Origin: Prosthecodimorpha hirschii
Lineage (GTDB): Bacteria > Pseudomonadota > Alphaproteobacteria > Rhizobiales > Ancalomicrobiaceae
Assembly: GCF_001305515.1 (NCBI RefSeq)
Contig: NZ_LJYW01000001.1
Coordinates: 1 to 64,000 of the forward strand
Length of the DNA stretch: 64,000 bases
Reading direction: 5' to 3'
A program made the translations under genes and the position numbers. The notes below the pieces were generated by a model that worked only from the letters and a program-made list of their open reading frames with translations, searched no databases and was not told the DNA's origin. Of this stretch, positions 16,896-27,374 are shown piece by piece (positions within the stretch are counted from its first letter, which is position 1; each line of letters starts with the position of its first letter).

Positions 16896-17588
16896 ATGAC
16901 CGAAGACTCCGGCGCGCCGCGCCTTCTCAAGGTGCGCGTCAAGACGGCGAAGAAGCGCACGCCGTCCTCGAACCGCTGGCTCGCGCGGCAGCTGAACGAT
17001 CCCTATGTGGCCAAGGCCAAGCGGGATGGGTGGCGCAGCCGTGCCGCCTTCAAGCTGATCGAGATGGACGACAAGTACAAGCTCCTGAAGCCCGGCCAGC
17101 GCGTCGTCGATCTCGGCTGCGCGCCCGGCGGCTGGTGCCAGGTCGCCGCCCAGCGCATCGGCTCCGCCGATACTTCGCCGCGCATGGTCGGCATCGACTA
17201 TCTCGACATGGATCCGATCCCGGGCGTGATCGTCCTGAAGAAGGATTTCCTCGACGAGGATGCGCCCGACACCCTCTTCGCCGCGCTCGGCGGCGAGAAG
17301 GCCGATGTGGTGCTGTCCGACATGGCCGCGCCGACCACCGGCCATCACAAGACCGACCATCTGCGCACCACCCATCTCTGCGAGGTGGCGGCCGATTTCG
17401 CCCGCCAGGTGCTGAAGCCCGGCGGCGCCTTCGTCGCCAAGGTGTTCCGCGGCGGCACCGAGACCGAACTCCTGGCCGGCCTGAAGCGCGATTACGCCTC
17501 GGTGGCGCATGTCAAGCCACCGGCGAGCCGACAGGAGAGCGTCGAGATGTATGTGGTCGCACGCGGCTTCCGCGGCGGGGAGGGGTAG
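16896..17588 (+). CDS. rlmE: 23S rRNA (uridine-2'-O)-methyltransferase RlmE
   Basis: 230 residues from ATG 16896. The protein matches RlmE/FtsJ (RrmJ), which methylates the 2'-O of U2552 in the 23S A-loop using SAM during late 50S assembly. Visible motifs are 'SRAAFKL' with the first catalytic Lys, SAM motif '[16 protein letters not shown]', '[14 protein letters not shown]' with catalytic Asp, and 'FVAKVFRGG' with the second Lys, followed by '[15 protein letters not shown]'. The N-terminal 30 residues are basic, as in alphaproteobacterial members. It follows ppx/gppA on the same strand, a common pairing in this group. Confidence 0.93.
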   Translation: MTEDSGAPRLLKVRVKTAKKRTPSSNRWLARQLNDPYVAKAKRDGWRSRAAFKLIEMDDKYKLLKPGQRVVDLGCAPGGWCQVAAQRIGSADTSPRMVGIDYLDMDPIPGVIVLKKDFLDEDAPDTLFAALGGEKADVVLSDMAAPTTGHHKTDHLRTTHLCEVAADFARQVLKPGGAFVAKVFRGGTETELLAGLKRDYASVAHVKPPASRQESVEMYVVARGFRGGEG

Positions 17589-17863
17589 TGGTTCGGACGG
17601 CACGGATGGTCCCCGTCCGTCTCGTCGATCCGAACCGCCAACCCCTTGATGGCGTGGCTGATCCAATCTGTCCCTGGCAGGACGCGCATGCCCGTTTCTG
17701 ACCACCGGGACGCTGGCGAACCGGGTGCCCGCCGGGGCGCCAATCCGATTGGGGACCGGACCGGCGGCGCGATTGGGACAACCGGCCGCCACCTCGTATA
17801 GCGTTCCGGGCGATTGATCGACGCCCGGCCGCGCCTGTCCGCCGGGACCCAGGAGACCCGGAC

Positions 17864-18625
17864 ATGATCGGCTCGACCCCTCGCAGCATCCGCATCGCCG
17901 GTTTCGCCGCCCTTGCGGCCTTTGTCGCCACGAGCGGTCTGGCCGACGCCCGTCTGGCGCGGGTGCCGACCGATTCCGCCGGCCTGGTCGTGATCGAGGC
18001 GACCTTGCCGGGCGAGATGGCGCTCGACTGCGTCGACAATCCCTGCACCGGCAGCGCCATGTCGCCGGTGGTGGCGAGCGCCCTGGAGCGGGAGCAGACG
18101 GTCGCGCGGTGGTTCGACCGCATCTCGGCCGAGGTCGCCGGCCGTTCGGGCGGCCGCCAGCATGCCCGCCTGATCGCCCATGGCCCGGTCGATCGGGCCA
18201 CGGTGCCGGCAGACTGCAAGCCGATCGGTCTGGTCATCGGCAACACCGCCTATCCGGCCGGCCTGCGCCTGGAGGCGCCGAAGCTCGACGCCGAACGCGT
18301 CGCCGCGCGGTTCCAGGACCTCGGCATCGAGACGACCAGCCTGATCGACGCCGACCTGAAAACGCTCAAGGCGGGGATCTCCGCCTTCCTCGACGGCGCG
18401 CCGGAGAATGCCTGCCTGTTCGTCTACTATTCGGGGCATGGAGCGACCGTGAAGGGCCGCCGCTACCTGCCGGCGATCGACGTCAATGTCGGCACGCCGA
18501 AGACCTTCGCGGACGGGTCGATCGACGCCGACGAGCTGATCAACCGCGTCGGCAGCGTGCCCGGTCCGAGCCAGATCGTGCTGATCGACAGCCATTTCCC
18601 GGCGACCTACGAAGGCGCGCGGTGA
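17864..18625 (+). CDS. Secreted caspase-like (peptidase C14) protein lacking the catalytic cysteine
   Basis: 253 residues from ATG 17864, with a signal peptide (about residues 1-29, ending 'SGLADA'). From about residue 122 it shows the caspase/metacaspase fold: 'IGLVIGNTAYPAG' (strand 1), 'DAERVAARFQDLGIE', and 'LFVYYSGHGATVKGRRYL' with catalytic-type His192. At the expected 'D-x-C' position it reads 'IVLIDSHFPATYEG', so His244 replaces the nucleophilic Cys, and the protein stops 9 residues later, short for the fold. It is therefore probably a non-catalytic pseudo-caspase acting by binding. Flanking genes give no partner; it stands alone between rlmE and a leftward small gene. Confidence 0.7.
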   Translation: MIGSTPRSIRIAGFAALAAFVATSGLADARLARVPTDSAGLVVIEATLPGEMALDCVDNPCTGSAMSPVVASALEREQTVARWFDRISAEVAGRSGGRQHARLIAHGPVDRATVPADCKPIGLVIGNTAYPAGLRLEAPKLDAERVAARFQDLGIETTSLIDADLKTLKAGISAFLDGAPENACLFVYYSGHGATVKGRRYLPAIDVNVGTPKTFADGSIDADELINRVGSVPGPSQIVLIDSHFPATYEGAR

Positions 18626-18824
18626 GGCCGACGGCTGCGTGACGGTCGGGGGGGCGTCCGAGGCCATCCCGGCGCGCGGTCTGGCCGGATCGCGTCCCGG
18701 CACCCAGTCCGGGGCGTCCGCCCCGTCGCCACGGCGGGCCGCTGCGCACCGCGGGTGAGAAAGGCGCCGGCCGAAGAGATTCGGCCGGGCTGCGCGCGGT
18801 GCCGGATCGCGGCTCAGGACCTGA

Positions 18825-20870
<2,046 letters not shown>

Positions 20871-20899
20871 CGGCGACCGCCAGACCGGCCACCAATCGA

Positions 20900-20930
20900 G
20901 GCCCGCCGTTCCCGACCGGAGCGGCGGGCC
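20900..20930 (+). terminator. Rho-independent-like hairpin after guaB
   Basis: GGCCCGCCG (20900-20908) pairs with CGGCGGGCC (20922-20930), a perfect 9-bp stem 30 bp after the guaB stop and followed by TTGTCGT, a weak T-rich tail. Confidence 0.6.
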
Positions 20931-21058
20931 TTGTCGTCTCGCACAGGGGTGCCGTCTTCCGTCGGGGCCGCGGTTTCCGCCGTAACCTGTGCCCGACGAC
21001 ACACGGCCGGGGATCGGGCGCGCCTATTGTGGGTGTCGTCCATATCCCGGAGGCGCAG

Positions 21059-21517
21059 ATGGCGATCGAAGACCTCGTGAAGGAACTGGGGCGGCAGATG
21101 AACCTGCCGCTGGCACTCGACCGCCAGCGCGGCTGCCGTCTCGTCTTCGACGAGCGCTGGACGGTCGATATCGAGACCGCCGAGGACCGGGAGGACCGCG
21201 TCTACCTGACCGCACCGATCGGCCCGGTTCCGGCCGGGACGGGCGCGGCCCTGCTGCGCGAAATGCTGAGCGCCAATCTCTACGGCCGCGGCACGGCCGG
21301 CGCGGCCCTGGCCCTCGATCCGGTCCGCAACGCCGTCGTCGTGCAGCGCATCCTGCCCGCCGACAGGCTCGACTTCGCAACCTTCCAGCGCGCCATCGAG
21401 GACCTGATCGACGCGGCACGGACCTGGCGCGAGCGGTTCGCCGCCGGCGACGGCACCACCGCCAACGCGGCCGGCGCCGACCCGGCGGCCTTCGAAGCGT
21501 CCGCGATCCGCGTCTGA
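21059..21517 (+). CDS. CesT-family type III secretion chaperone-like protein
   Basis: 152 residues from ATG 21059, preceded by CCCGGAGG. It has the layout of class I secretion chaperones: an N-terminal helix ('DLVKELGRQMNLPLALD'), antiparallel strands ('GCRLVFDERWTVDIET', 'DRVYLTAPIGPVPAG'), then 'LLREMLSANLYGRGTAGAALALD' and a C-terminal helix. The family binds and protects effectors before export. No type III secretion genes are in view, so its system is elsewhere or absent. The next gene, 70 bp downstream on the same strand, is an unrecognised 284-aa protein and a natural candidate client. Confidence 0.65.
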   Translation: MAIEDLVKELGRQMNLPLALDRQRGCRLVFDERWTVDIETAEDREDRVYLTAPIGPVPAGTGAALLREMLSANLYGRGTAGAALALDPVRNAVVVQRILPADRLDFATFQRAIEDLIDAARTWRERFAAGDGTTANAAGADPAAFEASAIRV

Positions 21518-21587
21518 CCCCGTCCGGCCGTGCGGGCCGGGCGGTACCATCCCTGCAAGTCCGGCGCGAAGCCGATGGAGGACGACC

Positions 21588-22442
21588 ATGACGGATGTGA
21601 GCGGCGTCAGCGGCCCGCGCGGGCAGGGGCCTCAGGGCGCCGGCAGCGTCCTCGGCAAGTTCAAGGATTTCCTCGTCCGGGCGGATCGGTTCTTCAGCCA
21701 GATCGGCGAGCGGATCCGGGAATGGGCCGGCTCGGTCAAGCGCTCCTTCGTATCGCTGTTCTCGCTCCCGACGCGGCAGACGGATCGTCCGTTGCCCCGG
21801 GAAGGCGTGTCGCCGCAGGCCCGGCTGGAGCGCGACATCGACACGCTGCTGTCGGTGGATTGCCAGCGGCGCCACCCGATCCAGGGCCGAGAGGATATCG
21901 ACACGTCGTGGATCTTCCGGCGCGACTGCGGCGGCAGCGCAACCTTCCGGCTGGACGGCGAGCGGCTGCCGACGGGGATCGGCACGGCCATGACCGAGCA
22001 GTCGGAGAGCGACTTCGCGAAGCTCGTCGCCAGCCTGGAGGACCGGCTCGGCACCGACTGCATCCCGCTCCTGTCCGGTCTCGTCAACCAGGGCACGTTC
22101 GGCTGCATCGATAGCGTGCTGGGCTCGCCCGGCACCCCCGTGCGGCTGGAGAACGGCACCGAGGTCGGCATTCCGGCGGCGCGGCGAAGCTATTCGATCG
22201 ACATCGACGGCGAGGAAGACGGCACGGTCGTGCTCTCCTTCCACGTCGCGCTGACCGAGATTCCGTTCGTCTCCACCTTCGACCCGGAGAGCGGCTTGCC
22301 GTCGATCGACGACCAGAACCGCATCCAGGTCGGCGGCGACTCGCGCGTCGAAGCGGACCTGCAGATCCGCCTGGTGCGCAATCAGTCTGGCATCTACGAG
22401 CCCAGGATCGGCGACCTGCAGGTCCGCTCGGACCTGCGCTGA
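21588..22442 (+). CDS. Unrecognised protein following a CesT-like chaperone; candidate secreted client
   Basis: 284 residues from ATG 21588, with AGGACG upstream. The N-terminal 30 residues are Gly/Ser/Gln-rich and look disordered ('SGVSGPRGQGPQGAGS'), followed by an amphipathic helical stretch (about 25-65). The rest (about 80-280) is predicted mixed alpha/beta with three to four Cys ('DCQRRHP', 'RRDCGGSATF', 'GTDCIPLL', 'TFGCID'). There is no signal peptide or membrane segment. A disordered N-terminus next to a chaperone gene is how type III clients are usually arranged, but that is inference, and I recognise no enzymatic motif. Confidence 0.55.
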   Translation: MTDVSGVSGPRGQGPQGAGSVLGKFKDFLVRADRFFSQIGERIREWAGSVKRSFVSLFSLPTRQTDRPLPREGVSPQARLERDIDTLLSVDCQRRHPIQGREDIDTSWIFRRDCGGSATFRLDGERLPTGIGTAMTEQSESDFAKLVASLEDRLGTDCIPLLSGLVNQGTFGCIDSVLGSPGTPVRLENGTEVGIPAARRSYSIDIDGEEDGTVVLSFHVALTEIPFVSTFDPESGLPSIDDQNRIQVGGDSRVEADLQIRLVRNQSGIYEPRIGDLQVRSDLR

Positions 22443-22563
22443 TCCGGCCGGCCGGAGGGAGCGCTCCGCCGGCCGGGCCTCGCACCCGACATTCCCTGCC
22501 GGCCTGCTATGGTCCGGACCTGTCCCGCCGCCGTATCCCAAGGCAAACCCGGAGACCGATCCC

Positions 22564-22995
22564 TTGACCCTTGCCGAACGCCTGCTCGTCCTTGCGCTGC
22601 TGGCCCAGATCGTCTGGACCTTCCTGGTCATGCTCGCCGCCGGCCGGGCGCGGTTCCACTCCGTGCGGGCCGGCAAGGCGCCGAAGCGGGCGATGCTGGA
22701 GCCCTATGGCTGGCCGGACAAGACGCAGCAGATCGCCAACAACATGAACAATCAGTTCGAAACGCCGACGCTCTTCTATGCGCTCGGGCTGCTGGCGCTC
22801 GTCCTGAAGCTGGTTTCGCTGCCGTTCGCCGTGTTCGCCTGGGTTTACGTTGCCGCGCGCATCGGGCATACGGTGGTCCACGCCGGTTCCAATGCCTTGC
22901 GGCGCCGAGGGCCCATCTTCCTGGTGGGCGTGGTCGCATTGATGATCATGACCGCGATGCTGGCCGTTCCGATCCTGGTCGGGCGGCCGGTCTGA
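22564..22995 (+). CDS. MAPEG family membrane protein
   Basis: 143 residues starting at TTG 22564. Four hydrophobic helices are visible (about residues 5-25, 70-92, 95-112, 118-140). The 'NNMNNQFETPTLFYAL' motif after the first loop is the signature of the MAPEG (membrane-associated proteins in eicosanoid and glutathione metabolism) superfamily, as is the later 'ARIGHTVVH'. Bacterial members are glutathione-dependent or of unknown activity. It lies 30 bp upstream of the rsmB-like gene on the same strand, so they may be co-transcribed. Confidence 0.85.
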   Translation: MTLAERLLVLALLAQIVWTFLVMLAAGRARFHSVRAGKAPKRAMLEPYGWPDKTQQIANNMNNQFETPTLFYALGLLALVLKLVSLPFAVFAWVYVAARIGHTVVHAGSNALRRRGPIFLVGVVALMIMTAMLAVPILVGRPV

Positions 22996-23024
22996 CCGGG
23001 CCGGCCTTCACGAACGGAACGACC

Positions 23025-24338
23025 ATGAAGACCGGCGGGCGGCTCGATGCCGCGATCGAAATTCTCACCGACATCGAAACCAATCATCGGCCGGTCTCCG
23101 AGGCCCTGAAGGACTGGGGCACGAAGCATCGTTTCGCCGGCTCCGGCGACAGGGCGGCGATCGGCAATCTGGTCTACGATTCCTTGCGCAAGCGCTCCTC
23201 GATCGGTTGGCGGATGGGCGCGGAGAGCCCACGCGCCCTCGTGCTCGGCACCTATGTCTGGACCTGGGGACAGGGCCTTGCCGGCCTGGACGCGGCGCTC
23301 GCCGAGCCGCATGCCCCCGCGCCGCTGTCGGACGACGAGCGGACCCGGCTCGGCACCGATGACGGCCTCGCGGATGCGCCCGACCCGGTGCGCGGCGACT
23401 ATCCGGCCTGGCTGGAAACGGCGTTCCTGCGCGTCTTCGGCGACGATGCCGCGGCCGAAGGCGCCGCCTTGGCGACACGGGCCCCGGTCGATCTGCGCGC
23501 CAACGCGCTCAAGTCGACGCGCGACAAGGCCCTGAAGGCCCTGGAGGAGACCGGCGCCGTGGCGGGTCGCCTGTCGCCGGTCGCGATCCGGGTGCCGGTC
23601 CCGGGCGGCCCCGGCCGCGCGCCGCATATCGAGAGCGAGCCGGCCTATCTGAAGGGTCATGTCGAGATCCAGGACGAGGGCTCGCAGATCGCCGCCCTGG
23701 TCGCGGCGGCCTTCGGGGGGTCGCAGATTCTCGACCTGTGCGCGGGCGGCGGCGGCAAGACGCTGGCGCTGGCCGCAGCCTTCGACAACAAGGGCCAGAT
23801 CTACGCCTATGACGACGACAAGCGGCGGATGAAGGACATCTTCGACCGCCTGAAGCGCTCCGGCGTGCATGACGTGCAGGTGCGCACGCCGGGCAAGACG
23901 GATGTGCTCGCCGATCTGGCCGGCCGGATGGACCTCGTCCTGGTCGACAGCCCGTGCACCGGCACCGGCACCTGGCGCCGCCGCCCGGATGCCAAGTGGC
24001 GGCTGACCGAGGCGGCGCTCGAGGCGCGCATGGCCGAGCAGGACGCGGTGCTCGACGAGGCGGTGCGCTTCGTCAGGCCCGGCGGCCGGCTGGTCTATGT
24101 CACCTGCTCGGTGCTGGCGGATGAAAACGAGGATCGGATCGCCGATTTCCTGATCCGTCATCCGGACTTCACCCTGATCGAGCCGCTCTCCGGCCTCGCC
24201 AAGACCGACCCGGCGACCGCGGCCGCGCTCGCCCGCTTCGTGCGCCGCAACGAGCGCGTCGCCCCGGTGCTGCGCCTGAGCCCGGCCACGGCCGGCACCG
24301 ACGGCTTCTTCGTCGCGGTTCTGGAAGCGGCCGCCTGA
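23025..24338 (+). CDS. RsmB/NOP family 16S rRNA (cytosine-C5) methyltransferase
   Basis: 437 residues from ATG 23025. An N-terminal NusB-like helical region (about 1-140) precedes a Rossmann SAM-methyltransferase domain: 'ILDLCAGGGGKTLALAA' (motif I), 'IYAYDDDKRRMKDI', 'LVLVDSPCTGTGTWRRRPD' (motif IV with catalytic-cycle Cys) and 'LVYVTCSVLADENE' (motif VI with the second Cys). 'LKGHVEIQDEGSQIAALV' is also typical of the family. Members methylate C5 of cytosine in 16S rRNA, with C967 the classical RsmB target. The sun/rsmB symbol is withheld because paralogues are common in Rhizobiales. Confidence 0.88.
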   Translation: MKTGGRLDAAIEILTDIETNHRPVSEALKDWGTKHRFAGSGDRAAIGNLVYDSLRKRSSIGWRMGAESPRALVLGTYVWTWGQGLAGLDAALAEPHAPAPLSDDERTRLGTDDGLADAPDPVRGDYPAWLETAFLRVFGDDAAAEGAALATRAPVDLRANALKSTRDKALKALEETGAVAGRLSPVAIRVPVPGGPGRAPHIESEPAYLKGHVEIQDEGSQIAALVAAAFGGSQILDLCAGGGGKTLALAAAFDNKGQIYAYDDDKRRMKDIFDRLKRSGVHDVQVRTPGKTDVLADLAGRMDLVLVDSPCTGTGTWRRRPDAKWRLTEAALEARMAEQDAVLDEAVRFVRPGGRLVYVTCSVLADENEDRIADFLIRHPDFTLIEPLSGLAKTDPATAAALARFVRRNERVAPVLRLSPATAGTDGFFVAVLEAAA

Positions 24339-24432
24339 GCCGGGCGTCCAAGCGTTCCGGCTTCCGGGCGGCCCTGAGCCGTCCGGGGGGCAGGGGCGCT
24401 TTGACGGCGCGATATTGGGCGATTGCCCGATA

Positions 24433-24516
24433 ATTGTATGCACGACATTTCGGCGCTTCGGAGAGGGTCCGGAGACACCACTCATGCCGGCGTTTCGATA
24501 GATCAGTGCATACAAT
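24433..24516. promoter_or_regulatory. Long-spaced inverted repeat upstream of the ABC transporter operon
   Basis: ATTGTATGCAC (24433-24443) and its exact reverse complement GTGCATACAAT (24506-24516) lie 73 bp apart centre to centre, about seven helical turns. TGTATGCA/TGCATACA half-sites resemble GntR (FCD-type) regulator sites. The pair sits in the gap between the rsmB-like gene and the transporter operon, ending 119 bp before its first start codon. Confidence 0.5.
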
Positions 24517-24635
24517 CTGATGCCGTCCATCGTTCATAGATCACATGAACAGGATGGTGATGGTGTAGGGCTGGCACGACGGTTGCAAAACAGGTCTGCG
24601 AGGCGGCGGACCTGCCGCGACCGGAGACCCTATCC

Positions 24636-25637
24636 ATGCCGACCGACCTGATCCCCGCTCCCTCCCGCCGTCACGTTCTGGGTCTCGGTGCCGGTCTCGC
24701 CGCCGCCGCGACGATCGGCGCGCCCGCCATCGTCCGTGCCCAGTCGTCGAAGATCCGGATCGGCTTCTGGCCGATCGCCGGCGGCTTGCCGCTCTATGCC
24801 GGCGTCGAGGCGGGCATCTTCAAGAAGGCGGGTCTGGACGTGGAGGCGGTCAAGTTCGCCAGCGCCGCGCAGGTCGTCGAGGCACTGATCGCCGGCCGGC
24901 TGGAAGGCTCGGCCAACGGCACCGCCTCGGCGGCGATCGGCCTCGGCGAGATCACCTCGCCGAACCTCGTCCGGATCATCTGCTCCAATCCGAGCAACAA
25001 GCAATATGTCCTCGACGAGATGCTGGTCGGCTTCGACAGCCCGATCAAGTCGATCGCCGAACTCGCCGGCAAGAAGGTCGCCTGCGGCCCGGGCATCCAG
25101 AATGTCACGCTCGCCAAGGTCATCCTGGAGAAGAACGGCATCAAGGATCCGAAGCCGGTCGAGCTGCCGATCGGCCAGCATGTGCCGGCACTCGCCGCCG
25201 GGCAGGTCGACGCGGTCTACACGCTGGAGCCGACCGGCACCGTCGGCCGGCTGAAGAAGGCCGCGCGCGTCCTGGAGACCGGCGTCATCTCGACCTATGT
25301 GCTCGACGACGAGAAAGCGCCCTGGTTCGGCGGCTCGGCATCGGTGGCGACCACCTTCCTGGCCGCCCAGCCGGATCTCGCCAAGCGCTACATCGCCGCC
25401 TATGGCGAGGCGGTCGAGATGGTGCGCAAGCGTCCCGACGAGGTGCGCAAGTATCTGAAGGGCTATACCGGCATCGAGGAGGATCTCGCCGCCGAGGTGC
25501 CGCTGCCGGGCTTCACGCTGGCGCACGAGTTCACGCCGTCCGACGTGGCCTTCTTCCAGAAATTCTTCGACGTGTTCACCGACCGCGGCATCTTCACGAA
25601 GAAGCTCGATGTCGGCGCCATGCTGTACAAGGCCTGA
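24636..25637 (+). CDS. ABC transporter substrate-binding protein (NMT1/TauA/SsuA type)
   Basis: 333 residues from ATG 24636, with CCGGAG at proper distance. The N-terminus carries a Tat-like signal ('SRRHVLGLGAGLAAAA', cleavage near 'VRAQSS'). The mature protein fits the NMT1/THI5-like fold: 'IRIGFWPIAGGLPLYAGVEAG', 'FKKAGLDVEAVKF', 'GRLEGSANGTASAA', 'LAGKKVACGPG' and 'ALAAGQVDAVYTLEP'. Such proteins bind nitrate, sulfonates, pyrimidine precursors or other small anions in the periplasm; the ligand cannot be told from sequence. It forms a compact operon with the permease (4 bp gap) and ATPase that follow. Confidence 0.88.
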   Translation: MPTDLIPAPSRRHVLGLGAGLAAAATIGAPAIVRAQSSKIRIGFWPIAGGLPLYAGVEAGIFKKAGLDVEAVKFASAAQVVEALIAGRLEGSANGTASAAIGLGEITSPNLVRIICSNPSNKQYVLDEMLVGFDSPIKSIAELAGKKVACGPGIQNVTLAKVILEKNGIKDPKPVELPIGQHVPALAAGQVDAVYTLEPTGTVGRLKKAARVLETGVISTYVLDDEKAPWFGGSASVATTFLAAQPDLAKRYIAAYGEAVEMVRKRPDEVRKYLKGYTGIEEDLAAEVPLPGFTLAHEFTPSDVAFFQKFFDVFTDRGIFTKKLDVGAMLYKA

Positions 25638-25641
25638 CGCC

Positions 25642-26403
25642 ATGGAGACCTTCGACGCCCGCCGTCTCCTGCCCATCATCGGGCCGATCCTGTTCTTCGC
25701 GGTCTGGTACCTGGCCGTCGCCTACGGGCTCGTCAACAAGGTGCTGTTCCCGTCGCCCTTCGAGACGGTCGCCCATCTGTTCACATCCTTCGGCAAGGGC
25801 GGCATGCAGGTCGACGTCGCCTCGACCTTCCTGCGCACCGGCACGGCCTTCGTCATCGCGGCGGCGATCGGGGTGCCGATCGGCGTCGCGCTGGGGGCGT
25901 CGGAATCCGCCTATCGAAGCGTGGAGTTCCTGATCGACTTCTTCCGCTCGACCCCGTCGAGCGCGCTGATCCCGCTGTTCCTGCTGATCTTCGGCATCAC
26001 CGACGCGAACAAGATCGCCATCGCCTCCTTCGCGGCCTTCCTGGTGATCCTGTTCAACAGCGCCTACGGGGTGATGAACGCACGCAAGACCCGCATCCTG
26101 GCGGCGCGCGTGATGGGCTCGAATTCCTGGCAGATCTTCAAGGACGTGCTGATCTGGGAAAGCCTGTCGCAGACCTTCGTCGGCCTGCGCACCGGGGTTT
26201 CGATCGCGCTCGTCATCGTCATCGTGGCGGAGATGTTCATCGGCTCGGAAACCGGGCTCGGCCACCGCATCATCGACGCCCAGCAGGTGTTGAACGTCAA
26301 GGACATGTATGCCTCGATCCTGATCACCGGGGCGCTCGGCTATCTCCTCAACCTGGCGTTCCTCCTCCTTGAGAAGCGCTTCATCCACTGGAGCGGCAAA
26401 TGA
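25642..26403 (+). CDS. ABC transporter permease (SsuC/TauC type)
   Basis: 253 residues from ATG 25642. Six or so hydrophobic helices are visible, with the BPD_transp_1 EAA-like loop 'ARVMGSNSWQIFKDVLIWES' in the cytoplasmic segment that contacts the ATPase. 'FPSPFETVAHLF' near the start and 'EMFIGSETGLGHRIIDA' near the end are typical of the nitrate/sulfonate/taurine permease group. The stop codon overlaps the ATPase start by 4 bp, which implies translational coupling. Confidence 0.9.
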   Translation: METFDARRLLPIIGPILFFAVWYLAVAYGLVNKVLFPSPFETVAHLFTSFGKGGMQVDVASTFLRTGTAFVIAAAIGVPIGVALGASESAYRSVEFLIDFFRSTPSSALIPLFLLIFGITDANKIAIASFAAFLVILFNSAYGVMNARKTRILAARVMGSNSWQIFKDVLIWESLSQTFVGLRTGVSIALVIVIVAEMFIGSETGLGHRIIDAQQVLNVKDMYASILITGALGYLLNLAFLLLEKRFIHWSGK

Positions 26404-27218
26404 ACATGGCCGGACGGGACCTCGCCGCCGCCGCGGCGGACCTGCCGATGGCGCTGCGCCGCGAGCGCACGCACATCACGGTGCGCGGCCTCAACAAGGC
26501 CTTCAAGGGCCAGCCGCTCTACCGCGATTTCGACCTCGACCTGCCGGAAGGCCGGATCGTCTCGATCTTCGGGCCGAACGGCTGCGGCAAGTCCACGCTG
26601 ATGAACATGATCGCCGGGCTGATCCCGGTCGATTCCGGCTCGATCCTGTTCGACGGCAAGAGCCTGAAGCAGACCGTGATCGGCTACGTCTTCCAACAGT
26701 ACCGGGAGGCGCTGTTTCCCTGGCTGAAGTCGATCGACAACATCGCCTATCCGCTGCGCCGGGCCGGCATGCCGGAACCCGCCGTCAAGGCCCGGGTCGA
26801 GGAGCTGATCGCCTCCTTCGAGATCCAGTTCGACCTGAACCGCTACCCCTACGAACTGTCCGGCGGCCAGCAGCAGACCGTCTGCATCATGCGCGCCCTG
26901 GCGCCGCGCCCGGAAGTCCTGTTCCTGGACGAACCCTTCTCGGCGCTCGATTACGAGATGACGCTGTTCATCCGCGAGAAGCTGCAGGAGATCTACCTGA
27001 AGTCCGGCGTCACCATGGTGATCGTCTCGCACGACCTGGAGGATGCGGTCTATCTCGCCGACAAGGTGCTGCTCCTGACCCGGCGGCCGACGCGCATCGC
27101 CGAATACATGACCTTCGACATGCCGCGTCCGCGTACGCCGGATTCGATGTCCGATCCGCGCTTCGTCGCCGCCAAGGCGCATGCGCTCGACGTGTTCCGG
27201 CGCGAGGTGAAGGGGTAG
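26400..27218 (+). CDS. ABC transporter ATP-binding protein (SsuB/TauB type)
   Basis: 272 residues from ATG 26400, overlapping the permease stop (ATGA). All nucleotide-binding motifs are intact: Walker A 'GPNGCGKST', Q-loop 'VFQQYREALFPW', signature 'LSGGQQQ', Walker B 'VLFLDEPFSALD' and H-loop 'VIVSHDLEDAVYLAD'. An N-terminal extension of about 35 residues precedes the first strand. It energises the import system with the two upstream genes. A 156-bp gap with no clear terminator separates it from the TAXI gene. Confidence 0.92.
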   Translation: MNMAGRDLAAAAADLPMALRRERTHITVRGLNKAFKGQPLYRDFDLDLPEGRIVSIFGPNGCGKSTLMNMIAGLIPVDSGSILFDGKSLKQTVIGYVFQQYREALFPWLKSIDNIAYPLRRAGMPEPAVKARVEELIASFEIQFDLNRYPYELSGGQQQTVCIMRALAPRPEVLFLDEPFSALDYEMTLFIREKLQEIYLKSGVTMVIVSHDLEDAVYLADKVLLLTRRPTRIAEYMTFDMPRPRTPDSMSDPRFVAAKAHALDVFRREVKG

Positions 27219-27374
27219 ATCCCACGGGGTGGACGTGGCTCGCCCACCGGCGGCGCAAGGGCGGAACCGCCTGCGCGCCCGCGCATTTCCCGGTTGCCCC
27301 TCGGTATCGACCTGATAGCCTGCCGTCATCATCACGAGCGGCGGCGGGCGAGGGGCTTGCCGGGGAGCGAAACC

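Noticed and set aside
14279-16960. An 893-codon minus-strand ORF opposite the PP2C and Ppx genes
   Set aside because: Shadow of the plus-strand genes, low complexity, no domain.
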